A DNA stretch of 64,000 nt from Latrodectus hesperus. Taxonomy: Eukaryota > Arthropoda > Arachnida > Araneae > Theridiidae. The notes below the pieces were generated by a model that made no database searches, was not told where the DNA came from, and was given only the letters and a program-made list of their open reading frames with translations. This document shows, one piece after another, positions 37,371 through 53,605 of the stretch. Each line of letters begins with the position of its first letter. Within the stretch, counting starts at the first letter, position 1. A program made the translations under genes and the position numbers. The stretch spans positions 22,501 through 86,500 of the forward strand of contig JAJQOW010000222.1 of the NCBI GenBank assembly GCA_037975125.1, read 5' to 3'.

Positions 37371-40300
37371 TATTATAATATTTTGGAAAAATATCATAAA
37401 TATAATTTTAGAATAAAATCTCTTAGTGCATTCAATTAGGTCTTTTCTTATTTAAAGTTGCAACAGTGAAAATTAGACACCTGGAAAAAATTACTTGTCT
37501 CTTCTACATTTTCCCACTAACCTCCCAGATTTAGTTTGACCACAAAATTACATTTTTAATTAATTTTTACAGGATAAGAGTATTATATATTAAATTTTTC
37601 ATTGAAATAAATCTAATTATGAAATAATTAATTCATTTTTTGAAACATTGTAATAGTTTAAGATTTTTTGCTTATAAATACACTGCATTTTTGCAAATTC
37701 GTATTATAAAATATCAATTTTAGAAGTCTTATTTCATGAAAATGTTTACCCTCAATGCTTTTATTTTTTTAAACCCTAATATACAAATATTGTTATCATT
37801 CATATAAATAACTATCAACCGATTTTATAAGAAATCTGAGAGACAATCAAACGATAATATACGTCAACACTTGCATCCTTCTCAAAAAAAAAAAAAGGTT
37901 ATGAATCAAACTCTTTTAATCAATAACCAAATTTTTTTTTAACCGATGCATAAAACATGATATCGTCTGCATTTTCACGTTAACCCTAATCGAGGCACAT
38001 CAAATTAAGTGATGATTCCCTCCCGGCATTTGAAATATAAAATATCGGTCCACATTAAAAGATCTTCCCTGCAGATAGGAGTTGTCACAAGGTTTAATTA
38101 CGATCGACAGACATTAAATTCCTTTAAAAAAATCGTTCCTTCGAATCGATTGAAGGCATCAACAACTTTATTATCTTGATGAGGCCAATATTACATAGCT
38201 TTGAGTGAAGACGGAATTTAAATTAATCTGTTATCGTTTTCATCGATTTGGTATGGATCTTGTTAATCGATACTATATGTCACCTATCTGATTGAAAGGT
38301 TCATGGAAAAGAAAAAATACGCATGTTAAAACTAGTAACATCCGGGAAGTTCACTTACAAGTTCAAGCAATGGTATTAAATCAAACGATTTTAGTGGTCT
38401 ATTATAATGAGGAAAGCTTCAGTATTAAGCAAAAATTTATATGAAAAATAAAAATATTACCATAAAAAATAGTAATATTTCCTTTTAATTTTTTTATAAT
38501 GTTTTTAATTAAATTTTTTTATTTATATTTTAATTTTTAATAGTTTTTAAAATAAATTTAAATTATTAAAATATTTAAAAAGTTTTAAATTTAAATAATG
38601 TGATAATGATGTTCAGATTTAAAATTTTTCAAAAATTAAAATACTTAACATTTTGAAACGCTTTAATATTATTAAAAAATTTACTAAAATTACAAATTAT
38701 TCATTTCTTTTGATTTAATTTTATTCATTTTTAATATTATTAAAAGTTTTATTCTGACTCTTATTTATAAAAATGTTTTTTTTTTCTATTAATTTATAAG
38801 AAAAGGGAATAATAATAGATTACAGATTTATATGCCTGTTATTTTTTCTTTATATTTTATTTTAGTTTTTTATTCATTTGTTGCTAATTTTTTTTAAATA
38901 TATGAAATTATGTTTTCATTATATCATTTTGTTTTAAAAATCAAATTTTGAAAACATTTGATATTTCTTTACTTTTCTAAAAATTCATGAATATTTTAAA
39001 TAATCTGATATTTTTTTTAAAAAAAGTTTCTAATGAATTCATTTCTAATGATTGATTGATTGATAATTCTTACATAAAACATTTGTTTAGCTTGAAAAAT
39101 TTTGCAAACTTTTAAAATTCAGTTTCAATTTCAAAAAAAAAATATTTTTTTTATGAATTTTATTTGGATCTGTTAATAAATATGATTCGATTAATAATCT
39201 AAAATTTAAAATTGGGCAATAAATTGATTTTGCTGATTGAGTTGATACGTTTGTACAAAAAATTCGTCCTCTTTGATAAGTTCCAAACTTTTTAGAACTC
39301 AACTTCGAGTTCTGGAAAATTCCTATTAAAATTACAGAATTTAATATATTTCGACAGCTGATAGGAGTCAATTAGGATTAAAAATTTATAACCATGCTAA
39401 TGAGTTTATTTATATAAGTATTTTAGTTGCTTTTATTTTAAAGATTCAATATATTTGATAGCTTTTAAAATTTTTAGAATTGTACTTTGAGCTCATTAAA
39501 ACTGATAATTTTTCAAATTATGAACTTCATTTTATGCATATAATTACAAATCGATTTTTTATTAAAAAAACTGAGCAATTTTATTAAAAAAATTTTGCTT
39601 TTATTATGAACCATATATTAATTAAATATATAATGTGCATAACTGCAATGCATTTCAATTGCAATTATTTATGATATTGCAATTATTTATAATATTGCAA
39701 TTATTTATGATAGAAATATTTTATATGAGCAACAAGTGTTGAGAAAAAGCGCATTTTTAAATGATCGAGATGGTAGGGGGTGGAGCTATTCCAAAGAGGT
39801 GTTCGAAACGACTCCCGAAGGTGCGAAAGCTGAACGAGGGCCCCTTAATCACGGGGGCAGGTGTAAGTGCGTCACGTCTACCGACTGATCCTGCCTTTCG
39901 TATTCTCACGCCTGTTGTATCTCTAGCCTGATTTGTCGGGGATTTGAATCTCGTTGTCCTGTTTCCAAGACAACGAAAGAAAATTCGACTTCCCTTTCAA
40001 GAAATCGATATTTATTTCATTTTTAAAATTTATTTTTATTATATTATAGACACAAGTAAATTTTACAACAAAGGGAAATCCCCATTAATGTCTTTCATGT
40101 TTTTCTAAAACTGCACCATTAAAAAAACATTTTTTTTATTTATTGCTTAACTATAAATCCTGACTTTGCTGTCAAATGGTTAGTGTTCAGCGATTCGCAT
40201 GTTCAGTTTGCAACACGAGCTATGTATTTTATAGTGATTCTGCATTCATTTTAAAATGTAAGTTCCGGTTTAATTAGCATGCGAAGGCTAAAATTAACCA

Positions 40301-40923
40301 ATATGTAAGAAATAAACAAATTAGAGACTGTTACCAAAAAATAAAAAAGCAACGAATTTATACAATTATCTCATGCCAATTTGCAAATATATTCAGTTTT
40401 GGATGAGGTTTCCTACACGTTCCCCCTAAAAATCGTTTGCGCTATAACTTTGCCGAAGTAATTCAGATTTCTGGAACTGAGAACAGTATTCAGAAACACA
40501 TCCATTTGAAAGTGAAAACATTCGTTTAAAACCAAACGTTCTACCGCTAACATTAATTTACAAAATTGATTTACTTGATCTTTTTATGCAATACCACTTA
40601 AAACTGCATTAAATACATATAAACATTTTTGACGGCAGACGACTTTCTAATAGACGATTTAAAATGATATTTTTAATTGAAACATGTAAAAATAGAATTT
40701 ATATTTTTTGCAAAGATTGATTGTCTTAAATTTATAACTGTCAAATGTTAAAAAAAAAAAACAAAATTATATTAATTAGTCTTTTTTTTCCTTTGTATTA
40801 TTTAGTCTACGTAGAATTAAATGTTTTATTTTTATAAATTATTTTTTTACATATAAATGTTCAATAGTTAAGACAGTTAAATAATCCGTGTTTTAATTTG
40901 TCTTATTTTATTAGGAATTATAT
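37371..40923. other. AT-rich DNA with two GC-richer islands
   Basis: The stretches 37960-38290 and 39765-39975 are GC-richer and candidate conserved elements. Around 39940-39965 a T-loop-like TTTGAATCTCG occurs but no full tRNA. The interval 38400-39700 is extremely AT-rich; its 94-codon minus frame has no domain. Confidence 0.45.
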
Positions 40924-41120
40924 CTAGATGGTAACCTGATGGACAAATCCATCATATTCTAATCGGAGGGTTGCAAATTCGATATCTTACCAACAAGAAG
41001 ACTTCAACTCATCAAGAGAAAATCTTGGTAAGCGAGGATAACTATAAAAATACTCAATAGCCTATAATATGTCAGGGTTAATACAGAGGCTATCGAGAAC
41101 AGTATCCATCAAGTATCAAC
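40924..41120 (+). mobile_element. SINE remnant
   Basis: TAGATGGTAACCTGATGG (A-box side) and GAGGGTTGCAAATTCGAT (degenerate B box) at tRNA-like spacing; body unrecognised. Confidence 0.4.
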
Positions 41121-42692
41121 TTTGTCAATTTGACCACATTTAATTATTGGCGAAATGTTTAGTTGTGTCATATGACTTCCGACGGAAGAACCAAAAAGCC
41201 AGAAATGTATCGCAATAATACAACACTCAACGATTAACTAAAAATAAAACACTTTCCCCTTTGAAAACAGAGAAAAAAGTGTTCGGTTATCAATATCCAG
41301 TCACGTGACTAGCTATTCGTGATATACTTTCACGAAATGCGACTCACGGCCGCTGAAGGTCTTCGCACGCACGAAACGATTAAAATTTATGAATGAAAAA
41401 TACCATCGTGCACTATCAACCCTTTCATTGATGGAATTTTTACGTTTTCATTCATGCTTTCCATCAACACGTGGGTGAAGAAATCTGGAGCAATCATAAA
41501 TCGTGCCAGACACGGAAAAGAATTAACTTCCCACTATCAGAAAGCGATAAAATATTTATCGTCTGAAACTTTTGATTTTGATATATTTTATCAGCTATTT
41601 TTTGACAATGGCTATGAAATATGTGCAAGTTTACTTATCTTTTTTTCCAATTAAAAGTGAATAAGGAAAAAATAAATTTTAAAAAATATTTACTACATTT
41701 ATATTTATTATATACTTTTACAATACTTTACATGTTACAATCACAAATTTATATGTTTTTTTAAATTAAAATATCGATATTTTCTGGGATTTTCATTTAT
41801 GTGAAAATTTATTAAAATTGAATGCCAAAAAGTGAATAAAAATAAGATAAACATGCTTTCGAAATTTACTTTAAATTTTATTTATTTATTTGTAAAAAAT
41901 TATTGTATAATTTTTAAAAATGTAAGTATTTCAAAATGAACGTGTTTGCTTTCGATTCATTTAGTTATGTTACAAACAGACGCGATGATTTAAAACAGTT
42001 CAATATTGAAATTTCGGTATTCATTTATTAATAAGAAGAAATCATAAGAATTGACTGAAAACTAAGCGTGACTTGTGCAGAAGTGATACGAATCAGTGAT
42101 TAAAATTTTTTTAAAAAAAGGATTCACGATAATTTAAATGGTTCAATATTTAAATTTAATATTGAGAATTGGAGGTATTAAAATTGAGTCGAAAATTACT
42201 TACAATGCACAAAACTTTAGTTTCTTTTAATCAATCCGTATATACTAATTGAGTAGACGGAAACATTCTTGAACTCAAAGCGCTATTATTTAAGAAAACG
42301 TTACTTAGCAATTAATATAAGTTCCTTCTATCTTCATAGAAAATATTATAAACATAGTTAAAATACTGAAAACTTTTTATTGTAAAATCAATTTATATGA
42401 GACGATATATAAATTTTTTTAAAATAAAAAAAATAATAATTAATTCGATGAAAAAACCAATTGAAGTTTATTTTCTCATTAACTGTGTGTGTTATAGTGT
42501 AAAATACATAGTTATGTTATTCAATATATTTTGTAAGCAATATATCGATTATATAATTTCCTTTTTTATTTTTTTAAATACAAATTGAAAAATAAGATAA
42601 TTTTACTTTTGATAAAAATTTTATTGAAAAATAAATTCGTCTTTATTGCCAACCAACTTGTCAACTTTATTGCCGAACCACTTTATTGCCGA
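41121..42692. other. Unique island then AT-rich DNA
   Basis: The stretch 41160-41400 is CpG-bearing and contains AGTCACGTGACT (41299-41310). After 41650 it is AT-rich. Frames of 66 and 63 codons lack domains. Confidence 0.45.
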
Positions 42693-42980
42693 ACCTTATC
42701 GGTAATCAGGCAACGGGTCAGTGTGCCTGATTACCGATAAGGTGGTCCTGGGTTCGAATCCCGGTTCAAGCATGGATGTACTTTCTCTCTCTATCTATCC
42801 TGTCTTTGTCCTGTTCTTGTATGAAAGAGGTGTGAATGGTTGTTTACCCTTTAAACGGGTCCCTGTGGCATGTGTGTACTGAGGAAGTCTGACTCCACAC
42901 CAAAATGTGGTTCAGTAGAAAAAGTGGAGTAGCGCACCCCATATTGCCAGCCTGGCTGGCACACGACAATGAATGAATTC
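42693..42980 (+). mobile_element. tRNA-derived SINE, tail type 1, with 20-bp fold-back head
   Basis: B box GGGTTCGAATCCC (about 42750), body ATGGATGTACTTTCTC, CCTTTAAACGGG, and the GAGGAAGTCTGACTCC to GGCTGGCACACGACAA tail. The A-box region reads TGCCTGATTACCGATAAGGT (42724-42743) and is the exact reverse complement of 42693-42712, with an 11-base loop. Other copies read TGCCTGACTGCGGATAAGGA there. Confidence 0.9.
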
Positions 42981-44334
42981 ATCTTTTTTATAATTACTTG
43001 TATACATTAACGATTATATTGATTTACCCAGCAATTTTGCAAATGATTTTTATTCCTAGCTTTTAATTTTTCATCTTGTTAAATTTTACAATGATATATT
43101 TGCTATATCTAACATATTAACTCAATATGTTAGCAAAATAATTAACACAATATGTTAAACAATATTTTGAATTTTCTTATATTGAAAGATATTAAAAAAA
43201 TATAGCAAGATTTTTTTATTACCCATGGAAAAGTAACTAAAAAATAATAAAATAAAAAATGCGATAGTCAAAAAAATTTTTGTTTTTTAAGTTAAAATAT
43301 ATTTACGTTTACGTAGTGAGAAAATTGTCACCATATATCTAGGTCAAGATCATATTTTTCTCGGAGTGGAATTGTGTTATACCACATCGTGAGTCAATCT
43401 AACTGTCAAAATAAATCGCCAAACAGGCTGTCTTCGTGGGTCTGGAACACCAGCAGAGTTCATAGATGGTCTCATTTCCAGTTTCGCGACGGGACACTGC
43501 ACCAGATGACAACCGTCGAGCCGCCATTTTTCTCGCCGAACTGCGTTCTGGCGATCATTTTCACCGCAGGGACTCGTCGCCAAATCACTTGTGGGAGGTC
43601 GTTTTGCGACAGAAGTGGCGATCCATGACAGTTATAGGCTAATTTTTGTTTTGTCTTTGGCGAGGGGAGATTACGAGGGAAGATTATGGAAAAACAAGAG
43701 ACATCACGGGATTTCTGCTATCTTCTTCGGGGGTGTATTAGGTGCCGGGAAAATTCGAACAATTTATGTCCACTAAAAGCAGCATGTGGGTTGTTTATTA
43801 TCCAAGGATGTGTAGTTGTTTTTCAAGATGAAATAGAAGATTTTTTTAATCTTAAAGTTTGTCGAATAATGGTAAAAGTAATAAAACACGAATTGCCGAT
43901 TAACTGAAACATCACATGAATTCACATTAAATGTTGGTTCAGACAATAAAGAATGTTATTTACGAATTAAATGCTTGTTAAAATTAACATATTTTACTCG
44001 TAGAAATTTAAAATTTGATAAATACACTTATTTCTTCCTCAAAAATCAATTTCGCCAATTATTTAAAATATTTGATGAATTTAAAAGTTTTGCAATGGTT
44101 ATGGACAAAGAAATGCTTACAAATTTGGGTAATCAAGATTACAGATTATATTTTATTTTCCATTTGATATAGATAGGCTCTATTATTGTTATACACTACT
44201 GTTTGCCAAAAACAGATGTCATTTTGAGTTATGGTCAAGTGACGAGGTCGATTATCGAGTTGGCAATGCCTCTCTTTAACTTTTATACCTAGGGAACAAA
44301 CATTTATAAAAAGAAAGTTTTAATGGAAGATTTC
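42981..44334. other. AT-rich DNA with a CpG-rich island
   Basis: The island 43370-43700 has several TCGCC/GGCGA motifs and overlapping small frames on both strands (up to 84 codons) without recognisable domain. It may be a decayed element. Confidence 0.45.
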
Positions 44335-44420
44335 TTCGAAAAATATTCTTGGCTGCAACAAGTATCGAATCCATGACCTTCTGTTGACGAAAACGACACT
44401 TTATTGCAAAAAAACTACCA
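44335..44420 (-). mobile_element. SINE head remnant
   Basis: Minus strand AAGGTCATGGATTCGATAC is B-box-like; GGTGAGGGAACTGTGGTAG is a possible 5' side. Confidence 0.4.
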
Positions 44421-46440
44421 CAGTTCCCTCACCGCTTTTTTGACACTAATAAAAATCTTAACTCATATTTAAGAATAACTAAACTATTTTAAATAATTAA
44501 ATTGTTTGTATTTAAAATCTCATTTTAAAATTTTCTTTTATAAAATTAATTTGCACAGTTTATTCCTTTCTTTTAAATTATTTTTAATTTTTTGTAAATT
44601 TACTTATAATCTTAATTTACATCTGCTGATACATTTGTTTTCAAATTAGAATTTAAAATAAAAGAAACTACTTTTTTTTAGTATTAAGTGAACTTCAATA
44701 TAATAAGACCTATAGAATTATATATCTGAGGATATATGTTTAAAATTCGTTCTATGCAGAGTACTTATAATTCAAAAAAGGATTGATTTGTTTTCAAAAA
44801 AGGAAGTTTTAGAAAATATCTAAATAGAAAAAAAACTGTATCGTCCAAACTGTGTGTCGACAATTTTCTCTCCAAATCACATCAACGGAAAATTATTGAT
44901 ATCTTTGAAATTTTAAATGTTCAATATAGCAATCTTCGGTTGCGTCAGATATTAAACTCACGACCTTTCGGACAACACGAAGAGCAACTTTTCCTGTATA
45001 CGATACCACTGTCTTCTGATGTATGTGTGTGGTTTTTTTTACTTATTTATTTCATTTTCCAAATTTTCCAAATAAATTGCAAATGATCACCATTATTTTT
45101 TTTTCAATTGTTCAGCAGAAATAACCCTCTTGACTTGTTATTTAAAACACATTGCGTAAATAACAGAAAATTGTCTGAAATAATATAATCATTCCTAAAA
45201 CATCACATGTTAAGTATATAATAATATACTGTTAGATAATTTAGTCTCTTTTTTGGATAAATAGTTGGAATAATATAATAGAATTTTGCTGATAAAAGGC
45301 AAAATATTAAAACTTAATTAGCTAGAAACTCTAACTCATTTTGATTTATGAGTTACAAATAAACTTATTTTTAAAGCATCGATCTCAAATGTAACGATTA
45401 TTTAAAAAAATCATTTTAAAATTTTACTTTCCCTTAAACAGATCAACAAATCAGCAATATGAAAATCCTGAGAAAATTTTAATCCTCTCTTGCAAACGCT
45501 CAACCTTGGACTTGTGATAAGATTCAGGCGAAACACATGCAGAAAACAGGACGTTTCCTTCCAATAATTTTTTTTTCATTTCATTTGTTATCGTCTGCAG
45601 GATAGCAACCCACACATTTTTCCCAGGAAAAAAGTCGCCTGCAAAAGGAAAAAAGAGAGTTACTTTCACTTCCACTATTCCAAGTCCATTTGCAAACGAT
45701 TTTCTCCGAATGCGATGGGGATTAAGTACATCTTAATCCGTTCGTCCGACAAAAGGAGAATATCTCTTAAAAACTCGTTTGCGAATGCTGGGGACAAAAG
45801 ATACTGAGAACATCTTCGATTGTGGTACAATACGGATTGATAAGGGACTCAATGAAAAGTGGAACACCGAAAACCATCTGTTTGATGCGTTGGGAATTGA
45901 GAGGGAAGAGACTAGAATTTTCTTCATGAAATTCTCAGTGGTTCTTTACAGCTAAATTCACTTGAGATTACTATAGGGAGATTAATACATTAACTAAATA
46001 CTTTGCATAAAGTATGGATCAAAGTCAAATAATACCGTACATTTTTATACCTGTTATTTTAATTAATAGTTACGTCAGACTGCCCATTAATTTTGTTTAA
46101 TTTTTACCTGCAGTGAAGGTGGAACAGTAAAGGTCCAGAAAGTAATCTTTGAAGTTTGAAAAGTTTTAGTTCTGGGTACCGGATTACAGGAATTCTTCAA
46201 GTATTTAATTCACTAAAATCAGATAATTTTCTGATTTAACGCTTTGTAAATATATTTGAGTTATCTTCTTAGATGCAGAAAATAATTTAGTGTAGATAAT
46301 GAAATTTACAATTTGGCATTTTAATTAATTCTCAGAAATAAAAATTAATTTGTAATCTATAAATAAATTCACTTTATTAATTAAATCTATTTTCTGTGGT
46401 GACTAAGAAGGGAAAAGTTTATGCAGCCACCACTAATTTA

Positions 46441-46443
<3 letters not shown>
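44421..46443. other. AT-rich DNA, one more SINE-like block and a GC-richer island
   Basis: Minus 44935-45015 (AGTGGTATCGTATACAGG, then GTCGTGAGTTTAATATC) looks like a second copy of the preceding SINE head. The stretch 45440-45930 is GC-richer with ATCGTYTG motifs at 45590 and 45693. Its 74- and 64-codon frames are unassigned. Confidence 0.4.

Positions 46444-46533
<90 letters not shown>
46444..46533. repeat. (TA)n microsatellite
   Basis: About 90 bp uninterrupted. Confidence 0.97.
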
Positions 46534-46537
<4 letters not shown>

Positions 46538-46790
46538 CGTATTTATATGAACAGAAATTAATATTTCTTTTTATCATTTCGTTGTTGCATCAAATAAGTT
46601 AATCTAGAAAAAATTTAATTTAATTTTCTAAGAAATAGCGAAACAAAATTAATTATATCTTGATAAATCAATGCAATATTATATATATTGCATTTTATCT
46701 AGTCAAGGATTAATTTCGTCTTTTTTTTTCTTTCTTACAGCATATAAATTAACACAGATGAAAAATTTTAATTTTATTTCTTTTTTAATT

Positions 46791-47077
46791 CACTCATTCA
46801 TTCATTGTCATATGGCTGCTAGGCTGGCAACATGAGGTGCGCTGCTCCACTTTTCCAACTCAATCATATTTTGGTGTGGAGTCCGACTTCCTCAGTTCAC
46901 ACATGCCATAGGGACCCGTTTATAGGGTAGGCAACCATTGACACCTTATTCATTCAAGGAAAGGATAAAGACAGGATAGATAGAGAGAGAAAATACATTC
47001 ATGCCCAAACCGGGATTCGAACCCAGGACCTCCTTATCCGTAGTCAGGACACGCTGACCACTAGACAAGTTGGGCGG
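46791..47077 (-). mobile_element. tRNA-derived SINE, tail type 1
   Basis: Best-preserved copy of the family. Minus strand: CCGCCCAACTTGTCTAGTGG head, B box GGGTTCGAATCCC, body, then CTGAGGAAGTCGGACTCC and GTGGAGCAGCGCACC, ending in an (ATGA)n-like tail at 46791-46810. Confidence 0.92.
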
Positions 47078-49930
47078 CTTCTTTTTTAATAACTATGTAC
47101 AATTTAATCTTTTATTTTAAATTACCCTTTGCGTATACACTGCAAAATAGAAAAATTATGTACGAGTCATCCCTTCTCTTTACTTATGGCATATTTTTTT
47201 ATAAAATATAATATTTACTTTTCTTTCAGTTTTTGATGAAATATAGTTTTTTGGTCCATTGTAATGAACCAGTTTGCTATTTTCTCAATACGCCACTTAT
47301 CCAAAATATATTGAAGGGCGGATAGCGGAAATCTCAACTTCACATGGCTTAATACTTTCAGATTTCGAATAACAATTAGGAAATTAGTAATAAAAATATT
47401 TAAAATTTACTTATCATTCTATAATTTTTTTACATACTTTACATATAATATCAAATTGATTTATTTAAAATAAAAATTTGCTTATTTTCCTTCCTTTCTT
47501 ACATTTACGAATAAATTAGAAATAAACAGAAATTTAAATTTTATATGTTTGGACCATTTTTAGTACATATATAATTTCAATTTGTGTAAGAGAAAATTCC
47601 AAATTATTTTTTAATTAACACCAGCAAATAGATTAAACTAAGATCATATGAAAATATAGGCAATTTATATTTATCTTTAAAATTTACGTGTAATATGGAC
47701 TTGGTTTATTCAGGAAATAAATTATCGTTTTCTTCTGAAAATTATTTTCCATGTCAAATTAATTTGCATAAACATAAATTTAAGCGCAGATTTTTTATTC
47801 AGTATTAGCAAATAAATTTAATCAAAATCATCAAAATTTATATTTCTGTATTTTATTTTCCTACAATAATGATTGATTTTGTATGAAAAAGAAATTATCG
47901 GTTTTTTCTATATTTTTAACAATAGCAAAATCATTTGATTATAAATATATTTTATATTTATCATCAATAAATGACAGGAGACAAAAGTTAACATTTTATA
48001 TACTTTTTGAAACTGTTTGGCCATGTTAAATTGATTTAAATAAAGGAAATTTTTTCTTTATGCAAATCAACCCATCAATCATTAACAATATAAATAGCTT
48101 AAGCCTGATAATCATATTAAAATTATATTTTCTTTTAATATTCATTGTCAATGACAAAGGAATTTTTAAGGAAAAATATTGTTTTCTTTTCCGATTTATA
48201 GCAAAAAAGAATATGGAAATTTAAAATTTGAATGTGATTTTACTTTTTTTACGAATTGAATTCATTTATGCAGACAAAATCAATTTATTCGTTTTCCTTA
48301 AATCTTAACTATATCAAAACAATTTCGCGAAGAAGCCATTTAGAGTTTTTATTTATGATATCAGGATCTTAACGACAATAAATTTATTTGACGAAAAAAA
48401 AAGGAATTTACATGACTTATTATATATTTTTATTATTTATAAAGCAAAGAATCAATAAGTTAAAAAATATTAATTCTCTATTTTTCCTATTGTTTTACAA
48501 ATTAATTTGACAAGACTATAATTTAAAATATTTAAAACTTACAATTGTAAAGTACTATTAGTATAATTTTAAATACAATTATTTAATTCTTCCATTCAAT
48601 TCGAAATGGATAAATTCTTTGCCTTTTTTCCCATTTATTAGAATTTAAACATTTAAATAAATATATGTAAAAGTTATTTATAGTAAATTCTTTGGATTTG
48701 TTTTACTGTCTGTACTGAGGAATAGAAAAAAAATCAACATTATTCGTGTTTTTGTATGGGTCTTTTGGTTGGTAAAGAGTTTAAGGGGTGCCTTCTTCCA
48801 AATTTTTCTCACATTTCCCTCATGGACCACCCTAAAATGGAGGGGTTGCCAAAAAATATTCCAAATTCTCATAGAAGGTTTAAATGCGGCATTTTTTTTT
48901 CGGACAATTTTTTCTCGTTTTCTTACCCACGTTTTGCAGACGATCCAGCAAGGGTGGTGGTGGTGGAGGGAAAAAGTCGAGGAAATTGATGGTCTTGCGG
49001 AAGTCGGATTTGCCAACTAATCACCAACTTTCTCCGGAAACTTACTGAAAAATTCCTCGAGAGAAAAAGTTTTTAAGGCAGAAAAGTGTTTTCTAGCCTC
49101 CCCCCCCCTTCCCAGGTGCCAAGCATCTTCCTCTTCACCTGTTTAGCCTTGGAGTGATGAACGGTTTCTATATTCATGATTCCAGTGACGTCGTCCGACC
49201 AATCACGTGAATTCATCCAGGGGTGTCAGTCGAAGCACCCCCTTTTTTACTTTGATTTTAGCGTAACCTCCCCCTTTTCGATTTCAGTAGACTCTAAAGT
49301 TTACTACTGTTCCTTTTTTCCCCCCAACGTGAAATATACTCCTTGATATTCTTTGAAACAAAGCCGGTTTCAGTTTTCCCACGTACTTTTCCATCATCGA
49401 TAAAAAAAATTGTCGCTATAGCTTTGTCTGTTTGTCAACATGCAAGCGATTCTTCTGACAAGCGACCCTGTTTCGAAGGCGTGTAGAATTCCTATTCAAC
49501 TCTTGGGGTGGAAAATTTACGTCATTTATTTTGAACCAAATGTGATTTACAGGAACATTTTTTTTTTATCAAAAATATGACTAATTGGTACTGATTATTA
49601 AATTTAATCCAACAAAATTCATAGTTAAAGAGCACTTGAAATGTGCACTGAATGTTGAATTTCCATTTCACATTAATCAACCTGAATGTTAAATCTCACA
49701 TAAATCAATTTAATCTCACATTTATCAAACCTGAATGTAATTCGGTATTCGGTAAAACCTGAATTTGGTATTGAAATTGCGTCACTAAACTTACTGAATC
49801 GTTGCTGTCACTAAAAAGTGTGTAATAATAAAAGAAAAGAGATTTTTTTTTCAAATAGACAAACGTTTTTGAAAATTACATAAATTGAGCTTTATAAATT
49901 GTGTTCATCTTTAAAATGAATGTAAAATAA
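47078..49930. other. AT-rich DNA then GC-richer stretch, no gene assigned
   Basis: The stretch 47100-48660 is AT-rich. The stretch 48740-49480 is less so and has overlapping frames on both strands (112 codons minus, 83 and 77 plus). None shows a domain, and their mutual overlap suggests composition rather than coding. Confidence 0.45.
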
Positions 49931-49934
49931 TCTC

Positions 49935-50100
49935 ATCATCTAAATAGCTCAGTGGCCCAGTAGTCTCTGACCCAATAGTATGGATGAGAAAGACTGGTGA
50001 TTGAAAGGTTGCGTGTTCTGTACCTGACCCAGTCGAAGACTATCCTGTTGGAAGAGTCAATATTCCTCCGATGATATGGCGTGTCAACGAAAGTAGTGAG
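49935..50100 (+). mobile_element. SINE remnant with tRNA A box
   Basis: AAATAGCTCAGTGGCCCAG is a clear A box; GTGCGTGTTCTGTACC-type sequence marks a decayed B box. Confidence 0.5.
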
Positions 50101-50154
50101 CACAAATAGTCAGTTGATTGGGATTTAAAATTATAAAGTCAAACATCTTGCTCT

Positions 50155-50235
50155 GAGGTCTCACCGTGGCGTAGTAATAGAAATCTTCAGAGCAAAAGTT
50201 CCTGGGTTCGATTCCAATCACTGTTGAGCAACGAA
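50155..50235 (+). mobile_element. tRNA-derived SINE head
   Basis: CACCGTGGCGTAGTAATAG (A-box side) and TTCCTGGGTTCGATTCC (B box), similar to the head at 9846. Only the head is preserved. Confidence 0.6.
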
Positions 50236-50439
50236 AAAGGTTGCTTTTTTACACTCAATACTGTAATTACTGAACAGAAAATTCGCACTAAAACTCTGTT
50301 GAATTCCCAAGTCTTTATTGCCCAAAAGATGGTCTTTAACTAGGCCAGGGATACAACCATCGTTTTCCAATCGAAAAACATCTTTTACTTCCAAGCAGTT
50401 CAAACCTTCTCCTCTCCAAAAAAATTTGAACTGATAATT

Positions 50440-50595
50440 TAATGAATGGCCTTCGGTTCAACAGTTTATAGGTTCGATTCTCATTCTAGGCATGAATGCT
50501 TGTAAATGTTCAGAATCAGCTTTAAACTGTTTGTCCCGATCTAATTAGCCCCTCGTGCGTAAAAAATGACTCTAGAGTGACAAACAAACCAATTT
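50440..50595 (+). mobile_element. SINE remnant, same family as 12685-12900
   Basis: TTATAGGTTCGATTCTCA and a GACAAACAAA end match the other copy. Confidence 0.5.
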
Positions 50596-53379
<2,784 letters not shown>

Positions 53380-53605
53380 GTAAGGTCACTGTGACCGGGT
53401 TGGAAAAAGCTGATATTCTCGCTGGTTTTATACCCGATCACTCGAAAATTTGCTGTGTTTATTAATAGCACCTAAATAAGTGACGTTAAATTAAAGCACA
53501 TTAAATAGATGACGGTCACAATCCGAAAGAGGGGAAAGGAGATGGCTCGTCAGATGTCGACCTCGTCATTTTTCCTTGAATCAAAATTATGAGATGATAT
53601 CATCT
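53380..53605 (+). mobile_element. Degraded relative of the 5S-derived SINE
   Basis: GACCTCGTCATTTTTCCTTG and ATCAAAATTATGAG align with the body at 1740-1780. GGTCACTGTGACCGGGTTGG near 53384 could be the decayed box C side. Only about 40 bases align well. Confidence 0.5.

Noticed and set aside
43374..43907. Cluster of 61-84-codon frames as an exon
   Set aside because: Frames overlap on both strands and no family resemblance was seen; GGCGA motifs suggest repeat debris.
45451..45927. 74- and 64-codon minus frames as a two-exon gene
   Set aside because: No domain and no convincing GT-AG pair joining them.
48678..49020. 112-codon minus and 77-83-codon plus frames as a gene
   Set aside because: Mutually overlapping frames without domain or splice evidence; composition explains the openness.
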